From the NCBI GenBank assembly GCA_963801985.1, contig CAWDGV010000002.1:219921-283920 (forward strand): a stretch of 64,000 bases of DNA, read 5' to 3'. The stretch's first letter is position 1, and each line of letters starts with the position of its first letter. Made by a program: the position numbers and the translations under genes. The notes beneath the pieces were generated by a model that was given only the letters and a program-made list of their open reading frames with translations, ran no database searches and was not told the origin of the DNA. Source of the DNA: JABDQZ01 sp963801985 (lineage in GTDB: Bacteria > Pseudomonadota > Gammaproteobacteria > Chromatiales > Chromatiaceae). This document shows positions 34,972 to 44,228 of the stretch, piece after piece.

Positions 34972-35790
34972 GTGACCAGCGAAGCGCACATGATTAAACC
35001 CGAAGAATATTTTATCGAGACAGAGCCCTATTACGAACCGGTGGGCGATGAAATCGAAGTCTTCGAGGCCGCGTACAACAACCAGCTTCCCATCCTGTTA
35101 AAAGGCCCCACAGGCTGTGGTAAGACGCGTTTCATGGAACACATGGCCTGGCGTCTGAAACGCCCGTTGATCACGGTATCCTGTCATGATGACCTGACGG
35201 CATCTGACCTGATTGGTCGCTTTCTTGTAAAAGCGGGTGAAACCCAGTGGGTTGATGGCCCCCTTGCGCGTGCAGTACGTTCAGGGGCGATCTGTTACCT
35301 GGATGAAGTGGTAGAGGCCAGGAAAGATACGACCGTCGTTATTCATCCGCTGGCTGATGATCGAAGGGTGCTGCCAATGGAAAAAATTGGTGAACTGCTC
35401 GAAGCCACGCCTGAATTTTGTCTCGCCATGTCCTATAACCCCGGCTATCAATCTGTTTTAAAAGATCTGAAGCAATCAACACGTCAGCGTTTTATCGCAT
35501 TGGAATTTGATTACCCCCGGGCCGAACTGGAGCAGAAAATCGTTGAGAATGAATCAGGTGTTGATGAAGAATTAGCCAGGCGTCTGGTCAAGTTTGCCCA
35601 GATGACACGTAACCTGAAAGGGCAGGGGCTGGATGAAGGGGCTTCGACGCGCTTGCTGGTGCATGCAGCCAAGCTGATATCTTCAGGTATTTCACCCGTG
35701 GTGGCCTGTCGCTCATCAATTGCACAGGCATTAACTGATGAGGCTGATATGTTGGCTGCGGTTAATGAGTTGTCATCTTCCCTGTTCTAG
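34972..35790 (+). CDS. cbbQ: CbbQ/NorQ-type AAA+ ATPase
   Basis: 272-aa MoxR-class AAA+ ATPase of the CbbQ/NirQ/NorQ group. Walker A is GPTGCGKTRF, Walker B is GAICYLDEV, and the sensor region AMSYNPGYQ follows. Partner of CbbO, which starts right after the stop codon. In autotrophs the pair re-activates RuBisCO; in denitrifiers a related pair assembles nitric oxide reductase. The start is a GTG at 34972 with a GAGGTGG site; ATG 34990 is an alternative. Confidence 0.88.
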   Translation: MTSEAHMIKPEEYFIETEPYYEPVGDEIEVFEAAYNNQLPILLKGPTGCGKTRFMEHMAWRLKRPLITVSCHDDLTASDLIGRFLVKAGETQWVDGPLARAVRSGAICYLDEVVEARKDTTVVIHPLADDRRVLPMEKIGELLEATPEFCLAMSYNPGYQSVLKDLKQSTRQRFIALEFDYPRAELEQKIVENESGVDEELARRLVKFAQMTRNLKGQGLDEGASTRLLVHAAKLISSGISPVVACRSSIAQALTDEADMLAAVNELSSSLF

Positions 35791-37917
35791 ATGATTTCAT
35801 CCCCACTCGATGCGCAAGCCCTGGCGGAGTTGTTCGAGGAATTCCTCGAAACAGAGTTCACCTTTCTTTATGCCGATGAACTGGCGGTTGAGGTGGCTGC
35901 CATGCCCAGGGAAAAGCAGGACTTTATTCTGCAGTGGACAAAGAGCGCCGCTGCGGTAAATCCTGAACTGGCTTTTCAGTTTGCCAGGCGCGCTGGAAGC
36001 GAGCTCGAACATCATGACCGGGAGATGATTGCAGCCTGGTGCCTGGAAGCGATGGACTGCTACGATCGCTCCGGCCTGCATGCCGCAATGGATACCATTC
36101 GCAATCTCGACGAGTTTCTCCGGCAGGGTTACAAGCGTGCATCGGCTTCACTGTTTGAGGATGCTGTTCCGGTGTTATTGCCTTTCGTGCAGGGCTTGTC
36201 GGGTCGCAGTATGAAAATTGAGCAGGATGAAGTGGCCTGGACCGACGGTGAGACCCTGTATCTCCCTGAACTCATGGCTTTTTTGGATGACAAGTCCGAC
36301 AATTTCCAGCTCTACAAGATTCTTGTCACTTTTCTTTGGTCGCAGATGCGCTTTGGCACCCTTAACCAGCCATTGGCAGAGATCTTTGCAAAGTACGATG
36401 ACCCGGTAAAAGCGCAAAGCCTGTTCTTTAATCTGGAAAAACAGCGCCTTGAGGCAAAAATTGCTGATGAATTACCTGGCCTGTTTAAAAATATCCAGTA
36501 TTTCAGTAATGAACTTAAAACTGGATCTGAAGCGATTTCTGAACAGGTCATTTCCGATTTGCAGCAGAAACAGGCTGGACTGGAAGAGACATTACGCTGG
36601 CTTGATCAGCTTTATTATGAGGTGGGCGAGATTCCTCCACCTTTATGCTTTCACGGGGAGTTAAAACCGGAAGAAGCCTGGAAAGCCCGCGAACTGAGGC
36701 TGTTGAGGGAAAAAGCCAGGCTCAGGGATAGTCTGCGCGTGATCATGGAAGAAGTTGAGGAAGGTGCGGAAGATCGCGAAATTCCCGACAGCTTCGAAGT
36801 CAGGGAAACAGATGAAACACCGGAAGAGAGACTGGAAAGCCTGCAGATTGAGTTGACGCTGGATGATCAGCCCATGCCAATTCCTGATCATGTCAAAAGC
36901 CTGCTTCGCTCAGTGTTACTGGATTTCGGAGAGATACCGCCAGATTACCTGGTTCCGGCGGGAGAAGGTGAATACGATGCTGAGTTGTTGCAGGACGCTG
37001 AATTAAACCCCGAGGATGTCTGGGCGGGCACTTACCATGAAGAGGGGGCTTTTCATTACCGGGAGTGGGATGCTGCCCGGCAAACCTATAAGAAAAACTG
37101 GTGTGTTATGCGGGAGCTGGAAATAGAACATGATGACACCGGTTTTTATCAACAGACCATGGAAAAGTACGGAGGACATATTCACTCATTGCGGCAGACA
37201 TTTGAAATGCTGCGTGGCGAAGATCGAGTGCTCAAGCGCCAGCTGTTTGGCGATGATGTGGATATTGATGCCCTGGTGGAAGCCTGGGGTGATGTCTGTG
37301 CCGGCCGGGAAATGACTCAGCATCTTTTTACCCGCATGCACAAGGACGATCGGAATATTGCGGTCATGTTTATGGTCGATATGTCAGGGTCTACCCGTGG
37401 CTGGATCAATGAAGCTGAAAGGGAAGCTTTGATTCTGATGGCTGAGGCGCTGGAAACACTGGGAGATCGTTATGCCATTTACGGTTTTTCGGGCTGGACC
37501 AGGAAACGTTGCGAAGTATTTCGCATTAAGAGTTTTGAGGATCAATGGGATGAGGCAGCCAAGGCGCGCACTTGTGGCATTGAGCCGAAAGATTACACCC
37601 GTATGGGAGTTGCCATACGACATTTGACTCACAAGCTGGCGCAGGTTGATGCACGTGTAAAACTATTAATAACCCTGTCTGACGGCAAGCCGGATGATTA
37701 TGATCTTGAGTATCGTGGGCAGTACGGCATCGAGGATACGCGCCAGGCCCTGCTTGAGGCCAGGCGGGAAAATATTCATCCTTTCTGTATCACGATTGAT
37801 AAAGAAGGCCAGGATTACCTGCCGCATATGTATGGCAAAGCCAATTATATTGTCATCGATGAAGTACGGAAACTGCCGGTTAAAGTGTCTGATATTTACC
37901 GTAAACTGACATCCTGA
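35791..37917 (+). CDS. cbbO: CbbO/NorD-type VWA-domain protein
   Basis: 708 aa; the C-terminal VWA domain (from about residue 525) has an intact MIDAS motif MVDMSGSTRGW, and later TLSDGKPDDYD. The long N-terminal part is helical and rich in acidic and charged residues, the usual CbbO layout. It begins one base after the cbbQ stop (TAG ATG), so translation is coupled. No RuBisCO or nor gene is within the window. Confidence 0.86.
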   Translation: MISSPLDAQALAELFEEFLETEFTFLYADELAVEVAAMPREKQDFILQWTKSAAAVNPELAFQFARRAGSELEHHDREMIAAWCLEAMDCYDRSGLHAAMDTIRNLDEFLRQGYKRASASLFEDAVPVLLPFVQGLSGRSMKIEQDEVAWTDGETLYLPELMAFLDDKSDNFQLYKILVTFLWSQMRFGTLNQPLAEIFAKYDDPVKAQSLFFNLEKQRLEAKIADELPGLFKNIQYFSNELKTGSEAISEQVISDLQQKQAGLEETLRWLDQLYYEVGEIPPPLCFHGELKPEEAWKARELRLLREKARLRDSLRVIMEEVEEGAEDREIPDSFEVRETDETPEERLESLQIELTLDDQPMPIPDHVKSLLRSVLLDFGEIPPDYLVPAGEGEYDAELLQDAELNPEDVWAGTYHEEGAFHYREWDAARQTYKKNWCVMRELEIEHDDTGFYQQTMEKYGGHIHSLRQTFEMLRGEDRVLKRQLFGDDVDIDALVEAWGDVCAGREMTQHLFTRMHKDDRNIAVMFMVDMSGSTRGWINEAEREALILMAEALETLGDRYAIYGFSGWTRKRCEVFRIKSFEDQWDEAAKARTCGIEPKDYTRMGVAIRHLTHKLAQVDARVKLLITLSDGKPDDYDLEYRGQYGIEDTRQALLEARRENIHPFCITIDKEGQDYLPHMYGKANYIVIDEVRKLPVKVSDIYRKLTS

Positions 37918-38048
37918 GGCCCATTTTAAAAATATATCTTGGCAGCAGGCGCGGTATCTCTTGATTTTCATCCTGTACCGGTGCAGTCTCAATACGCATA
38001 AAAATAATAACAGACTAACCACCACTAAAGAAAAAGAGGAAGATCATT

Positions 38049-38714
38049 ATGAAGAAAAGCCTGTTGATTTCAGCATGCTTGAGTTGCCTTGTAGCTACCG
38101 CAGTCCAGGCGCAGCAACCGGCATATCAGATGCCTGCGAGGGGGCACGGTTATGTGATGCCGCAACAGCCACCCGTTGTAAGAGGCTATCAGCGTGAGAA
38201 AAAAGTTTCCGAGGTTCAAGAGGCTGGCGTGGTCCTTAAAGCAGGCCTGTCTAAATTGCTGGGCTTTTTTAATGGACGCCAGGCGCCAACACGCGCGCAG
38301 ATTGCAACGTTTCTGGATAAGGAAATTGCACCTTATTTTGATTTTGACTACATGGCTAAATGGGCTGCAGGAGCCAGTTACCCGCGTATGTCTGAGCAGC
38401 AGAAAAATAAAATGGGATCTGAGCTGCGGACCCGTTTCCTGGTAACCATGGCGCAAAAACTATCTTCTTTTAATCAGCAGACAGTACGTTACCTGGCGCC
38501 ACGCGTTACTGGTCGTAACAAAGTTGAGCTCAGTATCGCGATTGGTAACCCGGGGGACTACCCGGCGCGTCTTGATTTTCGTATGTACAAAGCTGAAGAC
38601 GGCTGGAAAGTTTACGATGTATCGGCAAATGGCAGCAGTGCGCTGGTTTATTACCGTCAGTACTTCAGGCAGAAAATGCAAAGATCAAGAGTGCCGCAGT
38701 ATTACCGGCACTAA
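38049..38714 (+). CDS. MlaC/Ttg2D-type phospholipid-binding protein
   Basis: 221 aa with a signal peptide (LLISACLSCLVATAVQAQ) and the MlaC fold: IAPYFDFDYMAKWAAG in the middle and GWKVYDVSANGSSALVYY near the end. It is full length, with an inserted proline- and glutamine-rich N-terminal stretch. Paralogous to the fragment at 1-368. It is a stand-alone gene with a GAGGAA site and its own terminator. Confidence 0.88.
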   Translation: MKKSLLISACLSCLVATAVQAQQPAYQMPARGHGYVMPQQPPVVRGYQREKKVSEVQEAGVVLKAGLSKLLGFFNGRQAPTRAQIATFLDKEIAPYFDFDYMAKWAAGASYPRMSEQQKNKMGSELRTRFLVTMAQKLSSFNQQTVRYLAPRVTGRNKVELSIAIGNPGDYPARLDFRMYKAEDGWKVYDVSANGSSALVYYRQYFRQKMQRSRVPQYYRH

Positions 38715-38736
38715 CCAGTCATTAATTGCAGATGTA

Positions 38737-38766
38737 AGGCCCCGCCAGGTAGCGGGGCTTTTTATT
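38737..38766. terminator. Terminator shared by convergent genes
   Basis: Perfect 7-bp GC stem GCCCCGC/GCGGGGC (38739-38745 with 38752-38758) followed by five T on the plus strand. It overlaps the last codons of the minus-strand protease gene. Confidence 0.8.
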
Positions 38767-39281
38767 TCTTCAAGGTGAGAATGTTGCCCTTCTGAATCAT
38801 TTCAAGGTGCCTGAGGAAGCTCATGCCTAACAGTACTTCACCACCGGGCATGCCGGGAAAAATAGTGGCTTTGATGTTATACAGCTCAATGCCGCCCAGG
38901 CTGATCTCGTCAATGACGGTCGAGTAACTACGCACAATCCCATTGGCTGTCTGGCTCATGGTGCGATTGCCTTTTTTCAGGTTCATTCTTTTAGCCAGGT
39001 TTTCCGGAATGGCTACGTCGGTGGCACCGGTATCGAGCAAAAAAGTAACGGCTACCTGGTTGATCTTTCCTGGTGCCACATAGTGACCGGACCGGTTCAT
39101 TTTAAGTATTACCGGTTTGCGGGCCATTCCCTGAATCGCTGGTTTCGATTGACTGGTTGGGAAAATCCTGCTGTTCGAGGAAATTGGAAAACAGCAGTGT
39201 CAGCAACCCCAGCAACAGCAGCCAGGCTATGACTATCATGCCTTTTCCTAGCTTGTGCTGGTAATGGTCTGCGGGTGACAA
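38762..39281 (-). CDS. Retropepsin-like aspartic protease, frameshifted near its membrane anchor
   Basis: Clan AA aspartic protease of the small bacterial family with an N-terminal membrane anchor. The active-site motif FLLDTGATDVAIP and the C-terminal flap region GGEVLLGMSFLRHLE are in the downstream frame, 38762-39127. The expected N-terminal segment (LGKGMIVIAWLLLLGLLTLLF) is in the other frame and starts from a TTG at about 39281. Removing one base in the G-run near 39131 joins them into one protein of about 172 aa. Active as a dimer in relatives. Confidence 0.78.
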
Positions 39282-39349
39282 AATAAAAAATCCTGAATCG
39301 ACTAAACAGATCTGATTATACTGACAGCGGGTGATAATAGATGTTCATA

Positions 39350-39381
39350 AAAAAAGGCATTGCGAATGCAATGCCTTTTTA
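39350..39381 (-). terminator. Rho-independent terminator of the HU gene
   Basis: 12-bp perfect stem (39352-39363 with 39368-39379) with a 4-base loop; minus-strand transcripts run into the T-run. Confidence 0.88.
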
Positions 39382-39404
39382 GTGTCAAACCAAGAGATAG
39401 CAGA

Positions 39405-39791
39405 TTAAATGTTAATCGTATCTTTTAAAGCTTTAAGTGCCAGAACCTTGACAACAGTATGTGCTGGTTTGGCTGCAATCTTGATCTCTTCACCTGTAGC
39501 AGGGTTACGACCCATGCGGGCTTTGCGTGCAGGTTTCTTGACGCGGCGAATTTTAACGCCAGTATCCGGAATCTGGAATTCTCCAGAACCACGCTTCTGC
39601 ATGTGGCGTTGAATTAACTCGCCAAGGTTGGCAAAAACAGCAGATACATCTTTTTTGGTCAGGCCAGTGCTGTCTGCTATTTCCTGGATAATTTGTGATT
39701 TGGTTTGACGCGTGCCAATCGACTTGGGTCTTGGCGCTGCTGCTACTTTTTTTGCAACGGTTTTCTTGGAGGCTTTTTTCTTTACAGCCAT
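39405..39791 (-). CDS. HU-family DNA-binding protein with basic N-terminal tail
   Basis: 128 aa. The HU/IHF fold begins around residue 28 (TKSQIIQEIADSTGLTKKD) and ends with the signature GRNPATGEEIKI and a C-terminal strand. An extra N-terminal tail of about 25 residues is rich in Lys and Ala. Compared with classic 90-aa HU this is longer. It is a single gene, transcribed away from the CNBD operon. Confidence 0.88.
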   Translation of the reverse strand: MAVKKKASKKTVAKKVAAAPRPKSIGTRQTKSQIIQEIADSTGLTKKDVSAVFANLGELIQRHMQKRGSGEFQIPDTGVKIRRVKKPARKARMGRNPATGEEIKIAAKPAHTVVKVLALKALKDTINI

Positions 39792-40147
39792 ATGCGGGCT
39801 CCTGAGGTTGGTAACATTAACGTTTTATTAATATATTGGTCATCTATCGCCTGGAAATCCTGTCTTTACCTGATAAATGCCTGTTAATTGCAATCGAAAC
39901 ATATCATATAAAATTAAAAAAAATGAGTTTTTTTAACAAAAAATTAGTATTTTAGTGACGCTCCAGACATAAAAAGTCCTTTTTTTTATTTCTGCTGCTG
40001 ACATTGTCTGTTAAATAGAAAATAAGGTTTAATTTTTTTTGGGGAATGCCGATAAGCAGTATCATGAATGTATAAAATAATGATACTCAATAATTCACCT
40101 GATCTAAGTTGAATGAGCGGAAAACAAACAAGAAGAGAATATAGGAT
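39792..40147. other. Divergent intergenic region between HU and CNBD genes
   Basis: 356 bp, very AT-rich, with long A and T runs around 39918-39950 and 39978-39990. It must contain the promoters of both divergent genes, but I cannot pick a confident -35/-10 pair. No open frame and no clear hairpin. Confidence 0.6.
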
Positions 40148-41911
40148 ATGCCAGTAACTGCTGAGAACAGGGAGTATTCACAGCTTGCGCAGCTGGTTCC
40201 CCTGAATACGCTAAGCGATGCTGCGCTTAAGTCATTACTTGAGCGTGTTGATATCGAAGTGATTAAAAAGGGTGAGCAGCTATTTAATGAAGGTGATGTC
40301 GACAACCTGAACATCTATCTATTGTCAGGCCGTATCGGGCTGTTTTCCGGTAACGCCCAGGTGGACCTTGTCGAGTCATCATCGGCAACCGCCCGCTTCC
40401 CTATTGCACATCAATTACCAAGACAATTTACTGCCAAGTCACTTGCCAAGTCTGAAGTGGTTCGAATTGACAGTCGTATGCTCAGTGAAGCGCTGGCGCA
40501 GAACGAGTCTGCTGACTACCAGGTCGAAGATGAACTTGCCGAAGATGAAGATGCCGACTGGATGACCCAGTTACTGCAATCCCGCGTTATGCAGAATATA
40601 CCCGCTGCCAATTTGCAGGGCGTGATGATGCGTATGCATGAATTTCCTGTGGAGGCTGATGATTATGTCATCCGGGAAGGGGAGGAGGGTGACTATTATT
40701 ACCTGCTGCACAGAGGGCATGCCGTTGTTCTCAAGAAAGATGAAAATGGTGAAGAAATCGAGTTGAATCGATTTGCGCCCGGTGCGGCATTTGGTGAGGA
40801 TGCCCTGCTATCCAACAGCCCGCGCAGTTCATCCGTTAAAATGTTGAGTGATGGTGTTTTGCTAAAGCTGGCAAGGGATGACTTTATCGAGCTGGTCAAA
40901 CATCCGCTGTCTGATTCAGTCAGTTATGAGAAGGCCTGTGCCCTGGTTGAAGATGGCGGTCTCTGGCTGGATATACGTGACTCTGAAGCCTATGAAAAAG
41001 CGCACATGCCGGGTGCGATTAACATGCCGTATTCGACATTGCGTTTCCAGCTTCCCAGTCTGCATAGCGAAATTCATTATGTAGTCTACAGCCAGACTGG
41101 CACTCGTAGTATCGCTTCAGCATTTTTGTTCATGGAAAATGGTCTGAATGCCAGCATTCTTGAAGGTGGCTTTGATAGTGTGCAGCAAGCGGGTGGGCAG
41201 GCATCCAACGAAGAACCTGCATCGGTTGGTGAAGAACAATTGGAGTCATCAACTGAAACGGTCGTGGAAACGGCAGCTCCTTCTGCTGAAACTTCTTCTG
41301 CTGAGGTAACTGAGCTAAGGCTGGAAATCGAATCGCTTAAACAGCAACTCGAAGAATCAAAGACTCAAGCGGGTATGGGTGAGGGCGCAGGTGATTCTGG
41401 CAATGCAGACATAGAGCAGCTAAAGAAAGAAAATATCAAGCTCGAGCGCGAGATAATCACTCTCACCGGGCAACTGGAAAGTGAAGAAGATGTGTATGAC
41501 AAGCTGAAGCAACAGTACGATTCGCTTTCTGCAGAAAACAAAAAGCATTTACAGGTACGCGATAAAGATATTGCGACACTCAAGGAAGAGCTCACCGTAA
41601 TGCAACTGGAAAAAGACCAGCTGGAATCAGATTATGAAGAATTGCTGGCTAATCAGGGCGAATCTTCTGGCGATGCGGATGAAACTGGAGACCTTGATGG
41701 CAAGTTGCAGCAGGCTTTGAACCAGATAAGCCAGCTCGAAGCTTTAAATGCCAGTATTACGGAAGATCGTGATAAACAACGTTTTGACCTGGAAGAAGCC
41801 AGGAACCAGTTATCCCTGATCAACCAGGAAAATAGTGAGCTGCAACTGGAAATCGCTGACCTCAAGGACAGAATTGCTGAAATGTCAGCATCTCACGCAC
41901 AAACTGACTAA
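40148..41911 (+). CDS. Tandem cyclic-nucleotide-binding / rhodanese-like / coiled-coil protein
   Basis: 587 aa, not assigned to any named protein. From the N terminus: a degenerate CNBD-like domain (about 20-110), a second CNBD (about 150-250) with FGEDALL and RSSSV like the phosphate-binding cassette, a rhodanese-like domain (about 260-345; DIRDSEAY; HMPGAINMP) and a long coiled coil (about 385-580). The rhodanese active loop reads YSQTGTRS and has no Cys, so no sulfur transfer is expected. No signal peptide. First of a four-gene run. Confidence 0.8.
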   Translation: MPVTAENREYSQLAQLVPLNTLSDAALKSLLERVDIEVIKKGEQLFNEGDVDNLNIYLLSGRIGLFSGNAQVDLVESSSATARFPIAHQLPRQFTAKSLAKSEVVRIDSRMLSEALAQNESADYQVEDELAEDEDADWMTQLLQSRVMQNIPAANLQGVMMRMHEFPVEADDYVIREGEEGDYYYLLHRGHAVVLKKDENGEEIELNRFAPGAAFGEDALLSNSPRSSSVKMLSDGVLLKLARDDFIELVKHPLSDSVSYEKACALVEDGGLWLDIRDSEAYEKAHMPGAINMPYSTLRFQLPSLHSEIHYVVYSQTGTRSIASAFLFMENGLNASILEGGFDSVQQAGGQASNEEPASVGEEQLESSTETVVETAAPSAETSSAEVTELRLEIESLKQQLEESKTQAGMGEGAGDSGNADIEQLKKENIKLEREIITLTGQLESEEDVYDKLKQQYDSLSAENKKHLQVRDKDIATLKEELTVMQLEKDQLESDYEELLANQGESSGDADETGDLDGKLQQALNQISQLEALNASITEDRDKQRFDLEEARNQLSLINQENSELQLEIADLKDRIAEMSASHAQTD

Positions 41912-41941
41912 CTCTTTCGTTTTAATTCGAGAAATTATCAA

Positions 41942-42946
41942 GTGATTAACACTGCAAAACTTGCGGATGCTGAACAACAGGCCGAGATCGCTACTCTTCA
42001 GCGTGACCTGGCTATTGCAAAAAACCAACTGGAAAGCCTTACCTCAAAATGTGAAAGATTGCAGGATGATAACGACGAGCTCTCTCAGAAACTGTTGACG
42101 CGTGCCAAGCGCGACGGCGAATCGACTGTACTGATGGAACGCCTCAACAGCATGCGCGCGCAGCTGCGGGAAATGGAGCGTTCGCGTGACCAGGCTGCAG
42201 CTGATGCGGCTGAATTACGTGCTGTGATGCAGCAGTATGTTGATCAGATTCAGACTATCGATGCGGCGCCTGATCCTGAAGAGTATGAGGCTTTACGCCA
42301 GGAGCTCGAAATGGTCAGAGAGCAGGCGCGTAGGGACTTGCAGGATTTGCAGGATCAACTCGAAGAGCAGGCCAGTCAGGTTCAAACTGTAGACAGTGAC
42401 AATGTCATTGAAACCGAGGTGCTCAGGCAGGAGCATGAAGTACTTAGCCAGTCACTTTCTGACCGCTCAAACGAACTTCAGAATTCACAGCATACCTGTC
42501 AATTACTTGAGGATGAACTGGAAGATGCTCACGCAGCAATTGATGAGATGCGTCGCCAGATTGAACAGCAGGCTGAGGAGTTAAAACAGCAGGCTGCGGC
42601 TGAAGAAACCAGAACCGAAAGCGTAGAAGAGATACTGGCCGAGAATATTGACGACGAAGATGATTATGAGCAGTCCGTACCGGTGCTTGATATCAAGGCG
42701 TCCAACGCGGGGTTTTTCTCCAGGCGCCCTTTGATGTCCATTATTGTTGGCGGCGTAATAGTGCTTGCTGCACTGGAGGCCATGACTTTTACTTCCGGCA
42801 AGGGCGAACTGCTGCAGATGATTATAGATAAACAGGCTGCTGCTCCAGTTCCGGTGGTTCAGGCAATTCAGGAAGTTGAAGAGAAAATCATCATTCCTGA
42901 CCACTCTTCAGAAGAAAGTTTATCTGGCCAGATACGCCGGGATTAA
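41942..42946 (+). CDS. Coiled-coil protein with one C-terminal membrane helix
   Basis: 334 aa, start GTG at 41942, 30 bases after the CNBD gene. Residues 1 to about 220 are a nearly continuous coiled coil rich in Glu, Gln and Leu; a single membrane helix (LMSIIVGGVIVLAALEAM) follows at about residue 265, then a short tail. No known domain. It may anchor a complex with the coiled coil of the upstream gene at the membrane (inference). Confidence 0.75.
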   Translation: MINTAKLADAEQQAEIATLQRDLAIAKNQLESLTSKCERLQDDNDELSQKLLTRAKRDGESTVLMERLNSMRAQLREMERSRDQAAADAAELRAVMQQYVDQIQTIDAAPDPEEYEALRQELEMVREQARRDLQDLQDQLEEQASQVQTVDSDNVIETEVLRQEHEVLSQSLSDRSNELQNSQHTCQLLEDELEDAHAAIDEMRRQIEQQAEELKQQAAAEETRTESVEEILAENIDDEDDYEQSVPVLDIKASNAGFFSRRPLMSIIVGGVIVLAALEAMTFTSGKGELLQMIIDKQAAAPVPVVQAIQEVEEKIIIPDHSSEESLSGQIRRD

Positions 42947-42949
42947 TCC

Positions 42950-43822
42950 GTGCGCGTGCTTGGTGTAGGTATAGCAACGCTCGATATCGTCAATACTGTT
43001 GATGGCTATCCGGAAGAAGATGCTGAAGTCAGGGCAGCGGCTCAGCGCATGTCTCGTGGAGGTAATGCGACAAATACACTGGTGACCTTATCCCAGCTTG
43101 GACATGACTGCAGTTGGGCGGGTATGTTGGCAACCGATGTTGCCAGTGACTGGGTCAGGCAGGATTTGCAACGATTTCAGGTCAATATTGATGCAGTTGC
43201 CATAAGTAATGGAAGCCTGCCAACTTCTTACGTTACGCTAAACAGCCGCAATGGCAGTAGAACGATTGTTCATTATCGCGATCTTGATGAATTCAGTTAT
43301 GAGGATTTCAGGGCTATTGATGTCAGTGCCTATGACTGGATTCATTTTGAAGGCAGGCATGTGCCGGCCCTCGGTCAGATGATGCATTCACTTGTCGAGC
43401 GTAACTATAAAAACTTTTCTCTCGAGGTGGAAAAACCGCGTCAAGATATCGAGCAATTGTTTGCATTGCCTGCATTGCTGATGTTTTCACGAGCTTACGT
43501 GCGTGAGACGCACCAGGGTAGCATTAAAGTTTTTTTCCATTCCCTGCGTGATGCTGGTGTCGAAAAGTCGGTCTACTGTGCCTGGGGTAAAGCTGGTGCC
43601 TGGGCTATGGATAATCAGGGCAGGCTTTTTCAGCGACCGGCCTGGCAACCTGAACAGGTAATTGACACCCTGGGTGCTGGCGATGTTTTTAACGCGGCTG
43701 TTATTCATGCAACCCTGAAAAACGAAAAGGTTGAAGAGGCACTGGAATTTTCCTGCAGGCTGGCGGGAGTTAAATGTGGTCTGCAAGGATTTGATCATCT
43801 TGATGAGGCGCTCAGGAAATGA
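42950..43822 (+). CDS. PfkB-family carbohydrate kinase
   Basis: 290 aa ribokinase/PfkB fold, ketohexokinase-like. N-terminal GVGIATLDIVNTVDGYP with GGNATNTLVTLSQLG, and the C-terminal signature DTLGAGDVFNA with the catalytic Asp. It starts with GTG 3 bases after the coiled-coil gene stop and its stop overlaps the Rieske gene by 4 bases. Substrate unknown; a sugar or nucleoside is expected. Confidence 0.88.
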   Translation: MRVLGVGIATLDIVNTVDGYPEEDAEVRAAAQRMSRGGNATNTLVTLSQLGHDCSWAGMLATDVASDWVRQDLQRFQVNIDAVAISNGSLPTSYVTLNSRNGSRTIVHYRDLDEFSYEDFRAIDVSAYDWIHFEGRHVPALGQMMHSLVERNYKNFSLEVEKPRQDIEQLFALPALLMFSRAYVRETHQGSIKVFFHSLRDAGVEKSVYCAWGKAGAWAMDNQGRLFQRPAWQPEQVIDTLGAGDVFNAAVIHATLKNEKVEEALEFSCRLAGVKCGLQGFDHLDEALRK

Positions 43823-44193
43823 TTGCTGAACGGCAATATCTCTGTCAGCTGGAAGACGTGCCAGACCCTGGCAGTAAAGGCTTTATATTGTCTGAAGGTG
43901 AAAGTGTAACTGTTTTTATTGTACGCCGGCAGGGGCAATTGCATGCGTATAAAAACCAATGTCCTCATACTGGGGCGCCACTTGAATGGAAGCCTGATCA
44001 GTTTCTGGATTTTGAAAATCGTTTTATTCAGTGTGCATTACATGGTGCCCTGTTTGAAATCGACTCGGGTTATTGCGTCAGGGGACCGTGCGCGGGTAAT
44101 GCTTTGCAGCCAGAGGATCTCGTTGTTGATGGTCGGGCGGTTTACCTGCTGAAAAATGAAGTGAGTAAAGCAGACACCGCACCTGTTAAATAA
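43819..44193 (+). CDS. Rieske [2Fe-2S] protein
   Basis: 124 aa soluble Rieske-type ferredoxin. The cluster ligands are CPHTGAPLEW and CALHGALFEIDSGYC, that is Cys-X-His and Cys-X2-His. Shorter than oxygenase Rieske domains and similar to small Rieske proteins of unknown partner. Overlaps the kinase gene by 4 bases, so it is the last gene of the run. Confidence 0.88.
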   Translation: MIAERQYLCQLEDVPDPGSKGFILSEGESVTVFIVRRQGQLHAYKNQCPHTGAPLEWKPDQFLDFENRFIQCALHGALFEIDSGYCVRGPCAGNALQPEDLVVDGRAVYLLKNEVSKADTAPVK

Positions 44194-44228
44194 AGAAGGT
44201 GCCGTTTGCGGGGCAGATATTGTCGCGG

